A stretch of DNA of 64,000 bases from Arsenicicoccus piscis (GCF_022568835.1 NZ_JAKZHV010000011.1:62001-126000); one strand, 5' to 3'. Shown: positions 50,033 to 60,405, numbered from the stretch's first letter. The notes: generated by a model not told the origin, from the sequence alone. Numbers and translations are program-made.

Positions 50033-52051
50033 TTGACCACCGCTGCCCAGACCACCCCGTCGCCGACGCGCGAGGCGATGCACCGCAGACGCCCCAACGT
50101 CGCCGTCCTCACCACCGTGCTGGCGCTCACCGGCACCATCGTGGCGCTGCAGCAGACCCTGGTCGTGCCGGTCCTGCCCGAGCTGCCGATGCTGCTGCAC
50201 GCGTCGCCGGACGACGTGTCGTGGGCGGTCACCGCGACCCTGCTCACCAGCGCCGTGGCCACCCCCATCGTCAGCCGGGCGGCGGACATGTTCGGCAAGC
50301 GGCGGATGATGCTGCTGTGCCTGACGGTCCAGCTGATCGGCTCGGTCGTCGGCGCCCTGACCACGTCGCTGGCCGGCGTCATCGCGGGCCGCTCGCTGCA
50401 GGGCTTCGCGGCCGCGCTCATCCCCGTCGGCATCTCGATCATGCGCGACGAGCTGCCGCGCGAGCGCGTCGGGGGCGCCGTCGCGCTGATGAGCGCGACC
50501 CTCGGCATCGGGTCCGCGGTGGGGCTCCCGCTCTCCGGGTTGATCTACGCGCACATGGACTGGCACGCGCTCTTCTGGGTGTCCGCCGCGATGGCGACGC
50601 TCATGCTCGTGGTGATCCCGCTGGTCGTGCCCGAGTCGCGGGTCCGCAACCCCGGCCGCTTCGACCTGGTCGGCGCAGCCCTGCTGTCCGGCGCCCTGGT
50701 CACCCTGCTGCTCGCCATCACCAAGGGCGGCACGTGGGGCTGGCTGTCCGAGACCGTGCTCCTGCTGCTGCTCAGCAGCGCCGTGCTGCTCGCGGTCTTC
50801 GTGCCCTGGGAGCTGCGCGCGTCGACGCCCATGGTGGACCTGCGCACCGCCGCCCGGCGGCCGGTGCTGCTGACCAACCTCGCCAGCATCTCGATCGGCT
50901 TCGCGATGTACGGCAACATGCTCTCGACCACCGAGCTGCTCCAGATGCCGGTCGCCACGGGCTACGGGTTGGGTCTGTCGGTGCTCGCCGCGGGGATCTG
51001 CATGCTGCCGTCCGGCCTCGCCATGGTCCTGCTCGCACCGGTGTCGGCGAACATCACTCGGCGCTTCGGTGGGCGGTCCACCCTCATCGTCGGTGCGCTC
51101 GTCCTCGCCGCGGGCTACGTCCTGCGCGTCTTCCTGACGGACTCGCTGTGGCAGATCGTGCTCGGCGCCACCGTCGTGTCGGCGGGCACGGCGATCGCCT
51201 ACGCCGCCATGCCCACGCTCATCATGAGCGCGGTCCCGATCACCGAGACGGCATCCGCGAACGGGCTCAACTCGCTGCTGCGCGCCGTCGGCACGTCCAC
51301 GGCCAGCGCCATGGTCGCGTCCGTGCTCACCAGCATGGTGATGCACCTCGGCGGCCACAGCCTGCCGACCCTGGACGCGTTCAAGGCGATCTTCTGGATC
51401 TGCACCGCCGGGGCACTCCTCGGCGCGCTCCTCGCGGCGTTCATCCCGGCTCGCCGTGAGGCCGCGTCGGCCGCGGGCGCGGCTGCCCCGGCGGGTGTCG
51501 CGCGCGACGAGGTGCCCGACGAGCTGGTCCTCTCCGGGCGGGTCCACACGGACACCAAGCGCGCCGTGCGCAACGCCGTCGTCACCGTGCTCACCCTGGA
51601 CGGCGACCCGGTCGACTGGTCGCGGGTGGAGCCGGACGGCAGCTATGCGATCGTGCTGCCGGGCCCGGGGCGCTATGTCCGGATCACCGCCGCTGACGGG
51701 TGGGCACCCGTCAGCGAGGTCGTCGAGATCGACTCGGCCGCAAGCCAACCCGTCGATCTCGGTGGCCGGCTGAGCCTGCGCGGCCAGGTCACCCAGGACC
51801 GGGACGGTGACACCGTGCCGGCCGTGGGGGTGCTCGTCGTGCTGACCCGCGCCACCGGCGAGCGGGTGGCCACCTCCCGGACCGACGCGGACGGCGCGTT
51901 CGAGCTGCCGCTCGGCGAGCACGGTCGCCACGTCGTCTCCGCCGTAGACCCTGCCACGGCTGCCAGCGCCGCGCAGAACGTCACGCTGGTCGGGGTCGAG
52001 CGCGAGGTCGACCTCCATCTGGTGGCCGACCCACAGCTGGTGCGCGCATGA
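50033..52051 (+). CDS. MFS multidrug exporter with C-terminal carboxypeptidase-regulatory-like repeats
   Basis: 672 residues from TTG 50033, with GGAAGG six bases upstream; ATG 50078 is the alternative. About 14 membrane helices of the DHA2 type cover residues 20-480, with motif A-like [13 protein letters not shown] and a motif C-like [17 protein letters not shown]. Residues from about 500 to the end are soluble: two repeats of a beta-sandwich type ([20 protein letters not shown] ..., [20 protein letters not shown] ...) resembling carboxypeptidase-regulatory domains. This tail is unusual for an exporter. The stop overlaps the tetR start (ATGA). Probable proton-driven drug efflux. Confidence 0.88.
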   Translation: MTTAAQTTPSPTREAMHRRRPNVAVLTTVLALTGTIVALQQTLVVPVLPELPMLLHASPDDVSWAVTATLLTSAVATPIVSRAADMFGKRRMMLLCLTVQLIGSVVGALTTSLAGVIAGRSLQGFAAALIPVGISIMRDELPRERVGGAVALMSATLGIGSAVGLPLSGLIYAHMDWHALFWVSAAMATLMLVVIPLVVPESRVRNPGRFDLVGAALLSGALVTLLLAITKGGTWGWLSETVLLLLLSSAVLLAVFVPWELRASTPMVDLRTAARRPVLLTNLASISIGFAMYGNMLSTTELLQMPVATGYGLGLSVLAAGICMLPSGLAMVLLAPVSANITRRFGGRSTLIVGALVLAAGYVLRVFLTDSLWQIVLGATVVSAGTAIAYAAMPTLIMSAVPITETASANGLNSLLRAVGTSTASAMVASVLTSMVMHLGGHSLPTLDAFKAIFWICTAGALLGALLAAFIPARREAASAAGAAAPAGVARDEVPDELVLSGRVHTDTKRAVRNAVVTVLTLDGDPVDWSRVEPDGSYAIVLPGPGRYVRITAADGWAPVSEVVEIDSAASQPVDLGGRLSLRGQVTQDRDGDTVPAVGVLVVLTRATGERVATSRTDADGAFELPLGEHGRHVVSAVDPATAASAAQNVTLVGVEREVDLHLVADPQLVRA

Positions 52052-52584
52052 CGACGACGACGCGAGACCTGATCCTGCGCAAGGCTTCTCGCCTCTTCGC
52101 CGAGCGCGGTTATGCCGGGGTGTCGATCCGGGACGTGGCCGCGGCGGCGGAGGTGTCGCCCGCCCTGGTGATGAAGCACGTCGGCAGCAAGGCCGCGCTG
52201 TTCGACGCGGCGGCGACGTTCGAGCCGCTGCCGCCGCTCGGCCCGGTCCCCGACGACGAGCTGGGTGCCTTCCTCGTGGGCGACCTGGTCGACCGGATCC
52301 GCGCAGGCGGGTCGGTGCCGCTGCTGCGCGGGGCGGTGCTGGTGCTGCCTGCCCCCGAGCCGGACCAGGTGCGCGAGCGCTTCCACACGGTCTACGCGGA
52401 CCCGCTGGTGGAGCGGCTCGGCGGGGGAGAGCAGGCGCGGGCGCGCGCCGACGCGGCCCTGTCGGCGCTGCTGGGGCTCGCGGTGGGGGCGCGGATCCTC
52501 GGGCTGTGCGGCCCCGGCCTGGTGGAGCGTGACGACCTGGTGCGGGTCTACGGCGCTGCCGTGCAGGGTCTGATCGCGCCGTAA
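52048..52584 (+). CDS. TetR-family repressor
   Basis: 178 residues. The N-terminal helix-turn-helix is LILRKASRLFAERGYAGVSIRDVAAAAEVSPALVMKHVGSKAALFDAA, and a variable C-terminal ligand domain follows. It overlaps the MFS exporter gene by four bases and very likely represses the operon through the palindrome at 49997-50014, releasing on binding an exported compound. The ligand is unknown. Confidence 0.92.
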   Translation: MTTTTRDLILRKASRLFAERGYAGVSIRDVAAAAEVSPALVMKHVGSKAALFDAAATFEPLPPLGPVPDDELGAFLVGDLVDRIRAGGSVPLLRGAVLVLPAPEPDQVRERFHTVYADPLVERLGGGEQARARADAALSALLGLAVGARILGLCGPGLVERDDLVRVYGAAVQGLIAP

Positions 52585-52594
52585 GGTGGGGTCC

Positions 52595-54127
52595 GTGAGC
52601 AGCGTGCGCAGGATCATGGGGATCGAGACCGAGTACGGCATCTCGCTGCAGGGCGAGCCCTACGCGAACCCGGTGCTGCTCTCGGGGCGGATCGTCAACG
52701 CCTACGCCACGCGGCCGGGCACGACGGTCAGCCGCACCCGGTGGGACTACGAGACCGAGCGGCCGCTCTCCGACGCCCGCGGCTACGACATCGCCCGTGA
52801 GATCGCCGACCCGAGCCAGCTGACCGACGAGGTCGAGGACGAGATCGCCGCCAACGTGGTGCTCACCAACGGGGCCCGGCTCTACGTCGACCACGCGCAC
52901 CCTGAGTACTCCTCGCCCGAGGTCACCAGCCCGCGTGACGCCGTCACCTGGGACCGGGCCGGCGAGCTCGTCATGGCCGAAGCTGTTGCGCAGCAGGCGC
53001 TCTCGAGCGGCGAGCAGATCAACCTCTACAAGAACAACACCGACGGCAAGGGCGCGTCCTACGGCACCCACGAGAACTACCTGCTGCGCCGCGACGTGCC
53101 GTGGAAGCAGGTGGTGCAGGGGCTGACGCCGTTCTTCGTGGGGCGGCAGGTCTTCACCGGAGCCGGCCGGGTGGGCATCGGCCAGCTGACCGAGCGCAGC
53201 GGCTTCCAGCTGACCCAGCGCGCCGACTTCTTCGAGCGCGAGGTGGGGCTGGAGACGACCCTGCGTCGACCGATCATCAACACCCGCGACGAGCCGCACG
53301 CCGACTGGGACAAGTACCGCCGGCTGCACGTCATCATCGGCGACGCCAACCTGTGCGACGTGGCCAACCTGCTCAAGATGGGCACGACCTCGCTGGTGCT
53401 CGGCATGATCGAGGCCGACGCCCTGCCGCGCACCCTGGAGCTCGCGAATCCCGTTGCGGCGCTAGGCACGATCTCGCACGACCCCGCCCTCACGAGCACC
53501 GTGGAGCTCGCCGACGGCCGCCGGATGACGGGCCTGGACCTGTGCTGGGCCTACTACGAGCAGGCCGACGACTGGCTCTCGCGCGAGCGAGGCGACGACC
53601 TCGACGAGGACACCCAGGAGGTCATGACCCGCTGGTCGGGCGTCCTGTCGGCCCTCGGCAGCGACCCGATGGCGCTCGCCGGGCAGCTGGACTGGGTCGC
53701 GAAGCTCGCTCTGCTGGAAGGCTATCGGGCTCGCGACGGCCTCGACTGGTCGGACGCCCGGCTGCGGGCGCTGGACATCCAGTGGAGCGACGTGCGCCCC
53801 GACAAGGGCATCCACCACAAGCTGGAGGCCGGCGGTCGCATCGAGCGCGTCGTCGACCCGGCCGACGTGGTCGCCGCGATGACGACGCCGCCGACGGACA
53901 CCCGGGCCTACCTGCGCGGCGAGCTGGTGCGCCGGTGGCCCGAGCAGGTGCGCTACGCCTCGTGGGACTCCATCGTCGTGAAGGCCTCCGCCGACACCCG
54001 GCCGCGCCGCGTGGCGCTCCCGGAGCCGCTCGCGGCCGACCGTGCCGAGGTCGGGGCCCTCGTCGACGGGGCCGTCGACGTGACCGCCGTACTGGACGTC
54101 CTCGACGGCGGCACGGGGGAGGCATGA
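52595..54127 (+). CDS. dop: Deamidase/depupylase of Pup
   Basis: 510 residues from GTG 52595. Glutamine-synthetase-like carboxylate-amine ligase fold with IMGIETEYGISLQGEP at the N-terminus, RLYVDHAHPEYSSPEV holding the catalytic Asp (about residue 99), YKNNTDGKGASYGTHENYL and RPIINTRDEPHAD for ATP/Mg binding. It converts the C-terminal Gln of Pup to Glu and also removes Pup from tagged proteins. The insertion between EYG and RLY (about residues 40-75) corresponds to the Dop loop missing from PafA. It is followed by a small membrane protein and pup. Confidence 0.94.
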   Translation: MSSVRRIMGIETEYGISLQGEPYANPVLLSGRIVNAYATRPGTTVSRTRWDYETERPLSDARGYDIAREIADPSQLTDEVEDEIAANVVLTNGARLYVDHAHPEYSSPEVTSPRDAVTWDRAGELVMAEAVAQQALSSGEQINLYKNNTDGKGASYGTHENYLLRRDVPWKQVVQGLTPFFVGRQVFTGAGRVGIGQLTERSGFQLTQRADFFEREVGLETTLRRPIINTRDEPHADWDKYRRLHVIIGDANLCDVANLLKMGTTSLVLGMIEADALPRTLELANPVAALGTISHDPALTSTVELADGRRMTGLDLCWAYYEQADDWLSRERGDDLDEDTQEVMTRWSGVLSALGSDPMALAGQLDWVAKLALLEGYRARDGLDWSDARLRALDIQWSDVRPDKGIHHKLEAGGRIERVVDPADVVAAMTTPPTDTRAYLRGELVRRWPEQVRYASWDSIVVKASADTRPRRVALPEPLAADRAEVGALVDGAVDVTAVLDVLDGGTGEA

Positions 54128-54134
54128 TGGGGGC

Positions 54135-54320
54135 ATGAACGAGGGTGCGACGAGCGGCAAGGTCCTGGCGGTCCTCATCTGTGGGCTGGTCCTCGTCGGC
54201 CTGCTGCTGGTGGCGATCTCCTACCCGGCCTACGGCGCGCCGTTCGCCGCGACGTTCGCGCTGACCGGCGTGTGGGTGTTCCTGCGGTCGCGCCGGCAGC
54301 GTCGCGAGCGCGAGCGCTGA
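54135..54320 (+). CDS. Small membrane protein
   Basis: 61 residues with two hydrophobic segments (VLAVLICGLVLVGLLLVAI and APFAATFALTGVWVFL) and a very basic end RSRRQRRERER. It sits seven bases after dop and 52 bases before pup, so is probably co-transcribed. Family not recognised. Similar small membrane genes can be found between dop and pup in related genomes, but I cannot assign a role. Confidence 0.7.
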   Translation: MNEGATSGKVLAVLICGLVLVGLLLVAISYPAYGAPFAATFALTGVWVFLRSRRQRRERER

Positions 54321-54372
54321 CCCCGTTAGGGTGGGCACCAGAGCCCACCCACAGCCCCCGAAGGAGACGGCC

Positions 54373-54570
54373 ATGGCCGATCAGGAGCAGGTCCGACGCA
54401 GCACTGGTGGCGACGGCGGTGGCGATGAGCCGGGCGCGGTCCCGACCGCCCCGCTGGCCAAGAAGGTCGACGACGCCGGCCTCGACTCGCTGCTCGACGA
54501 GATCGACACCGTCCTCGAGTCCAACGCCGAGGAGTTCGTTAAGGGCTTCGTCCAGAAGGGCGGCCAGTAG
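54373..54570 (+). CDS. pup: Prokaryotic ubiquitin-like protein Pup
   Basis: 65 residues from ATG 54373 (AAGGAG six bases upstream). The disordered N-terminus is followed by the ARC-binding helix (LDSLLDEIDTVLESNAEEFV) and the C-terminal KGFVQKGGQ. The final Gln must be deamidated by Dop before PafA can ligate Pup to lysines. Length and end are canonical. In mycobacteria prcB follows directly; here the next gene is an unrelated regulator on the opposite strand. Confidence 0.95.
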   Translation: MADQEQVRRSTGGDGGGDEPGAVPTAPLAKKVDDAGLDSLLDEIDTVLESNAEEFVKGFVQKGGQ

Positions 54571-54619
54571 ACCGTCCGCGCAGAGCGGTGGTCCGGCGGG
54601 CCCGGCGTGAGCCGACGGC

Positions 54620-57523
54620 TCAGACGAGACCCCGCGACCTCGCCTCGGCGACCGCCTCGCCGCGGTTGCCGACGCCCAGCTTGGCCAAGATGTTGCTGAC
54701 GTGCACGCTCACGGTCTTGGTGCTGATGTAGAGCGTGCGGCCGATCTCGCCGTTGCTTCGCCCGAGGGCCAGCAGGTTCAGGACCTCCTGCTCGCGGCCG
54801 GTCAGGTGGCTCTCGTCGCGGCCCCGGCGCTCGGCGGGCGCGAGCAGCGGCTCCAGCTCGGCGATCAGCGGCGCGGCTCCGATGCGCACGGCCGTCTCGT
54901 GGGCGAGCTGCGCTGCGGCGCGGGCGGACTCGCGGTCGCCGGTCGTCGCCAGAGCCCACGCCAGGCCGGCCCGCGTCCGCGCCCCTTCGTAGACCGTGGG
55001 CCAGCCCGCGAAGGCCTCGCACGCGCGCTCCCAGGCGGCCACGAGGTCTACGGCATCGACGGGCTCGCCGAGCGCGTGTCGCAGGCGCAACCGCTCGGCC
55101 TCCAGCCGGGCGATCCAGGCGATCGACTCAGGACCGATCTCGTCGGTGGGGACGCGGGCCCGGAACCCGGCGGCGTGCGCGGCGATCCGGGCGTCGAGGT
55201 GCGCCATCGCCTGGCGCAGCTGCTGGTCGGCGCCTGAGGCGTGCGCGGCCATCGTCGCGGCGGCCAGCGCGCCGAGCCGAAGGCCCGCGTGCCGGTCCCT
55301 GCCCCAGGCGTCGTCGATGCGGTCGAGCGCGGCCTCGACCAGGGCGACCGCCTCGGAGACTCGACCCGCCCGCGCCAGCGTCTCGGCGCCGGCGCCCACG
55401 CTGAGCACCGCGACCAGCGCGTCCACGTCCCACTGCGGGCGCAGCACGTTGACGAGCTCGGGGTCGGCGTCGCCTCTCGCGGTCTCGACGACGAGCCGCA
55501 CCGACTCGAAGAGCGCGCGCCCCGGCTGGGGGAGGCCCGTGGTGCGGGCGGTCAGCTCCAGCGCACCGTCCAGGTCGCCGAGGTCGAACCGCGCGAGCGC
55601 CCCCTGGAAGCCGGACTCCATGCCGTAGGGCGCGAGCGGGCGACCGAGACGCTGGGCGAGCTGGGCTCCCTCGGCGAAAAGCCTTACGGCGTCGGCGATC
55701 TCGCCGTCCTGGTAGGCCAGGTGCCCGAGCCGGTAGAGCACGCGCACCTGGGTCGGGTCGTCCGTCCCGCGCAGCTCCTGCCGGATCTCCTGCAGCACCC
55801 GGAGGGCGGCGGCGCGGTCCTGGTCGGAGCCACCGGCGCGTGACATCGAGGCACGGACCCGGGCGACGAGCCGTGGCTCGTGCGCAGCCGCCGCGAGCGT
55901 CTCGACCCGCTCGGCCACCTCCCACGCCTCGCGGTAGAGCCCGTCGTCCACCAGCGCCTCGAGCCGCGACTGGAGCAGCGACAGCCGGGTCAGGGCGACC
56001 TCGGCCGGCTCGGACGCGGTGTCGCCGGTCTCCGTCAGCGGCGCGGGGTGGGCACCCCAGTAGAGCTCGAGCGCCTCCTCGGTGAGCGCCACCCGGTCGA
56101 TGGGCAGGTCGAACCCGCCCGCGGCGTCGGAGCGCGCGGCCAGCAGCAGCGCCCGGCCCTCGTCGTCGTGCTCGTCCTCGAGCGCGTCCCCGAGCAGGTC
56201 CAGCGCGTGCAGCGAGCTGCCGGCGAGCGAGGACGCCTCCGCCGCAGCGACGGTCGTCGCGACCCGGCGGGTGTCACCGGCGCTCATCAGGGCCAGCGCC
56301 TTTTCGTAGTGCCGCACGGCGTCCTGCGGCGCACCGGCTCCGGCGGCTGCTGCAGCGGCCTCGAGACGGGCACTCACGGCCACCTCGACCTCGCCGGCCC
56401 GGGCCGCGTGACGGGCCACCTCAGCAGGGGAGCCGAGGCTCGGATGTGCTTGCAGCGCAACGAGATAGCGCTGATGAAGGCGCTTGCGCTCGCCGGGCAG
56501 CAGGCCCTCCGCGAGCGTCTCGCCGAGCAGCGCGTGCCGGAAGCCGACGCGACCGTCCGGGCGCACCTCCAGCAGGTGGTGGTCGATGCCCCCGCTCAAC
56601 ACCTCGTCCAGCTCCTCGGCCGGCAGGTCGACGACCGCCTCGAGCAGGGTGTGGTCCACCTGGCGCTCGGCGAGGGCGAGCGCCCGCAGGACCTTCTGCG
56701 CAGGCTGTCCCAGACGCTCTACGCGCACGCGCAGGACGCGGGCGAGGTCGTCGCCCAGCGGACGTCCGGCGACCGTGGCCGCGACGAGCTCCTCGGCGAA
56801 GAAGGCATTGCCGTCGGCGCGCGCCGCGATGCCGTCCACCTGGTCCCGGTCGGTCGGTGCTCCAGGCTGAACGCTCACCAGATGACGCATGGATCCCGTT
56901 GGCAGCGGCCCGAGCTCGAGGCGGTGGACACCGGGGAGGCGGGTCCAGATCGTCAGCGTCTCGTGCAGGTCGTGCCTGCGGTGCACGTCGTCGGAGCGGT
57001 AGGTCACGACGAGCGCCAGCGGCCCGGCGAAGCCACGGGTGAGCAGCACCGTGACCAGGTCGCGGGTCGCCTGGTCGGCCCAGTGCAGGTCCTCGACGAT
57101 CGCGAGGACGGGTCGGCGCTGTGCCAGCGCCTCGAGCAGGGCGTGCAGGCTGTCGGCGATCACGGCGGGTGGGACGGCGTCGTGCCGGCCGCCGCGACCC
57201 GGCCGGAGCAGCTCCAGCGAGGGCTGGCGATCGACGATCTCGGCCACGACGTCGGGGCAGACCCGCTCGGCCTCGGCTACCAGCTCGAGCAACGGCAGGT
57301 AGGCAAGGCCGCTGCCCGCTTGCCCGACGCAGTGGCCCATGAGGACCAGCACGCCGTCGTCGGTCAGCTGCGACACCAGCTCGTCGAGCAGGCGGGTCTT
57401 GCCGATCCCGGCGTCGCCCGCGAGTACCGCCAGCCCCGAGACGTCGGGCGCCCCGACGGCCCGCCGCAGCGCCTCCAGCTCGGCGGCCCGGCCGACGAAC
57501 GGGGTGCGGTAGCGGGTGGACAT
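54620..57523 (-). CDS. LAL-type LuxR regulator with AAA ATPase domain
   Basis: 967 residues from ATG 57523. The N-terminal P-loop is GDAGIGKT (36-43) after FVGRAAELEALRRAVG, with a Walker B-like LAIVEDLHWAD. A long central TPR-like helical region follows, and the C-terminus is a LuxR helix-turn-helix (LTGREQEVLNLLALGRSNGEIGRTLYISTKTVSVHVSNILAKLGV). Such proteins are ATP-dependent activators of catabolic or secondary pathways. The target is unknown. It occupies the place between pup and pafA where prcB and prcA would be expected, in the opposite direction. Confidence 0.92.
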   Translation of the reverse strand: MSTRYRTPFVGRAAELEALRRAVGAPDVSGLAVLAGDAGIGKTRLLDELVSQLTDDGVLVLMGHCVGQAGSGLAYLPLLELVAEAERVCPDVVAEIVDRQPSLELLRPGRGGRHDAVPPAVIADSLHALLEALAQRRPVLAIVEDLHWADQATRDLVTVLLTRGFAGPLALVVTYRSDDVHRRHDLHETLTIWTRLPGVHRLELGPLPTGSMRHLVSVQPGAPTDRDQVDGIAARADGNAFFAEELVAATVAGRPLGDDLARVLRVRVERLGQPAQKVLRALALAERQVDHTLLEAVVDLPAEELDEVLSGGIDHHLLEVRPDGRVGFRHALLGETLAEGLLPGERKRLHQRYLVALQAHPSLGSPAEVARHAARAGEVEVAVSARLEAAAAAAGAGAPQDAVRHYEKALALMSAGDTRRVATTVAAAEASSLAGSSLHALDLLGDALEDEHDDEGRALLLAARSDAAGGFDLPIDRVALTEEALELYWGAHPAPLTETGDTASEPAEVALTRLSLLQSRLEALVDDGLYREAWEVAERVETLAAAAHEPRLVARVRASMSRAGGSDQDRAAALRVLQEIRQELRGTDDPTQVRVLYRLGHLAYQDGEIADAVRLFAEGAQLAQRLGRPLAPYGMESGFQGALARFDLGDLDGALELTARTTGLPQPGRALFESVRLVVETARGDADPELVNVLRPQWDVDALVAVLSVGAGAETLARAGRVSEAVALVEAALDRIDDAWGRDRHAGLRLGALAAATMAAHASGADQQLRQAMAHLDARIAAHAAGFRARVPTDEIGPESIAWIARLEAERLRLRHALGEPVDAVDLVAAWERACEAFAGWPTVYEGARTRAGLAWALATTGDRESARAAAQLAHETAVRIGAAPLIAELEPLLAPAERRGRDESHLTGREQEVLNLLALGRSNGEIGRTLYISTKTVSVHVSNILAKLGVGNRGEAVAEARSRGLV

Positions 57524-57573
57524 GGGCCCGATTATCGTCCCGAGCTCGAGGCGGGCGAGCTGCGCCCCGCCGG

Positions 57574-57765
57574 TCACGCGGCGCAGCGGGTGCGGGTGAC
57601 CATCGCTCGGGGCTGGCGGGAACCCATCACGCGGGGCAGCAGGGCGCGCACGACGCGACGAGCGCTCGCGCTGCGCTGACGGGTCATCGCCTCGTTCGTG
57701 GGCGCCACCCCACCGTGGCGCCACAGGAGCTCTGCCTCCAGGTATCCGCGGTCTCCGATCACCAT
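57574..57765 (-). CDS. Small hypothetical basic protein
   Basis: 63 residues from ATG 57765. AGGAGG about nine bases upstream supports translation. The sequence MVIGDRGYLEAELLWRHGGV is followed by a very basic region (RQRSASARRVVRALLPRVMGSRQPR). Family not recognised. It precedes the LAL regulator on the same strand by 50 bases. Confidence 0.5.
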   Translation of the reverse strand: MVIGDRGYLEAELLWRHGGVAPTNEAMTRQRSASARRVVRALLPRVMGSRQPRAMVTRTRCAA

Positions 57766-57968
57766 CTCCGTGCCTCCTCTCGTGCCGGGGAACGTCCTCG
57801 ACACCACGACGATGCGCGTCTGAGGTAGGCCGCTGGATCGGTCGATCGCCCTATCTCGCGAGATCGGTGCCTTAGATCCGCCGTGGGGCAGGCGGTCAGC
57901 AGCAGCGGTGCGACGGCCGCAGCCGCCGGGACTGGCTAGGGTGAGAGGACGGCGGCGAAGGAGGCCTG

Positions 57969-59372
57969 GTGGACCGACGGATCTTCGGGATCGAGACCGA
58001 GTACGGCGTGACCTGCACCGACCAGGGGCAGCGCAAGCTCAGCCCTGACGAGGTGTCGCGGCACATGTTCCGCACGGTGGTGGCGTGGGGACGCTCCAGC
58101 AACGTGTTCCTGGCCAACGGGTCGCGCCTCTACCTCGACGTGGGCTCGCACCCCGAGTACGCCACGGCCGAGTGCGACCGGCTCACCGACCTGGTCGCCC
58201 AGGACAAGGCGGGGGAGCGGATCGTGCAGGGCCTCGTCGAGGACGCCCAGCAGCGCATCACCGCCGAGGAGATCCCCGGCACGGTCTACGCGTTCAAGAA
58301 CAACGTGGACTCCAGCGGCAACTCCTACGGCTGCCACGAGAACTTCCTGGTGTCGCGGCAGAGCAACATCGACGAGGTCATCGGCCGGCTGGTGCCCTTC
58401 CTGATCAGTCGCCAGCTCGTCGCGGGCACCGGCAAGGTCGTCGTAGAACCCTCCGGTGCGGCTCGGTTCGCGGTGAGCCAGCGCGCCGACCACATGTGGG
58501 ACGCGTTCTCCAGCGCCACGACCCGCAGCCGACCCATCATCAACTCGCGCGACGAGCCGCACGCCGACGCCGAGAAGTTCCGCCGGCTGCACGTCATCGT
58601 GGGCGACTCGACGATGTCCGAGACGACCATGCTGCTCAAGGTCGGGTCCGCCGACCTGGTGCTGCGGATGATCGAGGCCGGCGTCGAGCTGCCGGACCTC
58701 ACCCTGGACGCGCCGGTCAAGGCGATCCGCACGATGAGCACCGACGAGACCGGTCGCGCGACCGTGCCGCTGCGCGCGGGTGGCAGCGCCAGCGCGCTCG
58801 ACATCCAGTCCCGCTACTTCGAGAAGGCCCGCGACTTCGTGGCGGCCGGTGGCGTCGGGGACCCCGTGCACGACCGCGTGATCGAGCTGTGGGGGAGGGC
58901 GCTCACGGCCATCGAGTCCGGCCACCTCGACGACATCGCGACCGAGATCGACTGGGTGATCAAGCGGCGCCTGATCGAGCAGTACTCCGCCCGCCACGAC
59001 CTGCCGCTCACCGACCCGCGGATCGCCCAGCTCGACCTCGCCTACCACGACATCGACCCGAGCCGCGGCCTGTTCTACCTGCTGCAGCGGCGCGGGCTCG
59101 CCGCCCGCGTGGTGACCGACGAGGACATCGAGGCGGCCCGCAGCGTGCCGCCGCAGACGACCCGCGCGCGCCTGCGCGGGGCGTTCGTCAAGGCCGCCAG
59201 CGACCACCGGCGCGACTACTCCGTCGACTGGGTGCACCTCAAGCTCAACGACCAGGCGCAGCGCACGCTGATGTGCAAGGACCCGTTGCTGGCCGAGGAT
59301 CCGCGCGTCGACCGGCTCATCGCCTCCATCGTGGAGCCCGCAGGAACCGCCCAGACGGGGCGGGTATGGTGA
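57969..59372 (+). CDS. pafA: Pup--protein ligase
   Basis: 467 residues from GTG 57969. It uses ATP to join deamidated Pup to substrate lysines. [32 protein letters not shown] with the catalytic Asp57, [19 protein letters not shown] and [13 protein letters not shown] are typical, and the C-terminal domain has [13 protein letters not shown]. It is homologous to Dop but lacks the Dop loop. It follows the LAL insertion and precedes two FKBP genes; pafB and pafC lie 2.7 kb further on. Confidence 0.95.
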   Translation: MDRRIFGIETEYGVTCTDQGQRKLSPDEVSRHMFRTVVAWGRSSNVFLANGSRLYLDVGSHPEYATAECDRLTDLVAQDKAGERIVQGLVEDAQQRITAEEIPGTVYAFKNNVDSSGNSYGCHENFLVSRQSNIDEVIGRLVPFLISRQLVAGTGKVVVEPSGAARFAVSQRADHMWDAFSSATTRSRPIINSRDEPHADAEKFRRLHVIVGDSTMSETTMLLKVGSADLVLRMIEAGVELPDLTLDAPVKAIRTMSTDETGRATVPLRAGGSASALDIQSRYFEKARDFVAAGGVGDPVHDRVIELWGRALTAIESGHLDDIATEIDWVIKRRLIEQYSARHDLPLTDPRIAQLDLAYHDIDPSRGLFYLLQRRGLAARVVTDEDIEAARSVPPQTTRARLRGAFVKAASDHRRDYSVDWVHLKLNDQAQRTLMCKDPLLAEDPRVDRLIASIVEPAGTAQTGRVW

Positions 59373-59427
59373 CGTGCTGTCGTGCCTCGTCCGCGGGGCG
59401 TCCCTCACCTTGAGAGTCGAGATCTTC

Positions 59428-60405
59428 GTGCGCTTCAGCTCAGCAAAGCTCGCCGCCGTGGTGGCGGTGCCCGCCATCGCCCTCGCCGGCTGCGGTGGGT
59501 CCTCCGACGGGTCGCCCAGCTCCGCGGCGCCCCAGACCGCGAGCGTCGGCCAGCCCGCGACGGGCGACCTCGCCGGCGTCACCGTCGGTGGCTCGGAGAC
59601 CGCGCCGACCGTCACGGTGTCCAAGAAGCCGTTCAAGGTCACGCAGACCACGGTCAAGAAGATCGCGGAGGGGTCCGGCGAGCCCGCCAAGGAGTCCGAC
59701 GTCCTCAAGACGCAGATGATCGTCGTCAACGGCACCACCGGCGAGACGATCTACGACTCGTTCAAGGGCAAGACCACCGAGCCGTGGCCGCTCAGCTCGA
59801 CCGGCACGCTGACCGGCCTGCGCAAGGCTCTCGTCGGCGAGAAGGTCAACGGCGCCAAGGAGCTCGTGGCCGTGCCCCCGGGCGACGCGTTCGGCGCCAA
59901 CGGCCAGTCCTCGCTGAAGGTCGGCAAGGACGACACGCTGCTGTTCTACTTCGAGACCAAGGGCCTGCAGGCCACCGAGGCGTCCGGCACCCCGGTCGCC
60001 CCCAAGCCCGGCTTCCCGACCGTGAAGGTCGAGCAGGGCAAGGCCGCCACCATCACCATCCCGAAGACGCCCGCCCCCACCACGCTGCAGAGCGAGGTGC
60101 TGATCAAGGGCAACGGCCCGGCCGTCGCCAAGGGGCAGACCGTCTTCGCGCACTACACCGGTGTCGTGTGGGCGACGGGCAAGAAGTTCGACTCCTCCTG
60201 GGACCACGGCACCGCGCCGCTGTCCATGCCGGTCGGTGTCAGCCAGCTGATCCCCGCCTGGGACAAGGTGCTCGTCGGCCAGACCGTCGGCAGCCGCGTC
60301 GTCATCGTCGCGCCGCCCGCCGAGGCCTACGGCAACAAGGCGCAGAACGCGATCCCGGCCAACTCGACCCTCGTCTTCGTGATCGACATCGTCGACGCGA
60401 TGTGA
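59428..60405 (+). CDS. Lipoprotein with two FKBP-type peptidyl-prolyl isomerase domains
   Basis: 325 residues from GTG 59428, or TTG 59410. A signal peptide ending in the lipobox LAGC predicts membrane anchoring outside the cytoplasm, followed by a Ser/Pro-rich linker. The first FKBP-like domain (about residues 65-185) is divergent and may be inactive. The second (about 225-325) has VFAHYTGVVWATGKKFDSSW, SQLIPAWDKVLVGQTVGSRV and AYGNKAQNAIPANSTLVFVID. It probably helps fold secreted proteins. It is followed 69 bases later by a cytoplasmic single-domain FKBP. Confidence 0.9.
   Translation: MRFSSAKLAAVVAVPAIALAGCGGSSDGSPSSAAPQTASVGQPATGDLAGVTVGGSETAPTVTVSKKPFKVTQTTVKKIAEGSGEPAKESDVLKTQMIVVNGTTGETIYDSFKGKTTEPWPLSSTGTLTGLRKALVGEKVNGAKELVAVPPGDAFGANGQSSLKVGKDDTLLFYFETKGLQATEASGTPVAPKPGFPTVKVEQGKAATITIPKTPAPTTLQSEVLIKGNGPAVAKGQTVFAHYTGVVWATGKKFDSSWDHGTAPLSMPVGVSQLIPAWDKVLVGQTVGSRVVIVAPPAEAYGNKAQNAIPANSTLVFVIDIVDAM

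Noticed and set aside
49832..53329. A 1165-codon minus-strand frame opposite ppc end, MFS, tetR and dop
   Set aside because: It crosses four well-supported genes on the other strand, has no recognisable domain and shows the low-complexity composition typical of antisense frames.
54571..57968. Hidden prcB/prcA genes between pup and pafA
   Set aside because: No frame on either strand shows an N-terminal nucleophile beta-subunit (TTT-type) or alpha-subunit pattern; the gap is filled by the LAL gene and a small ORF.
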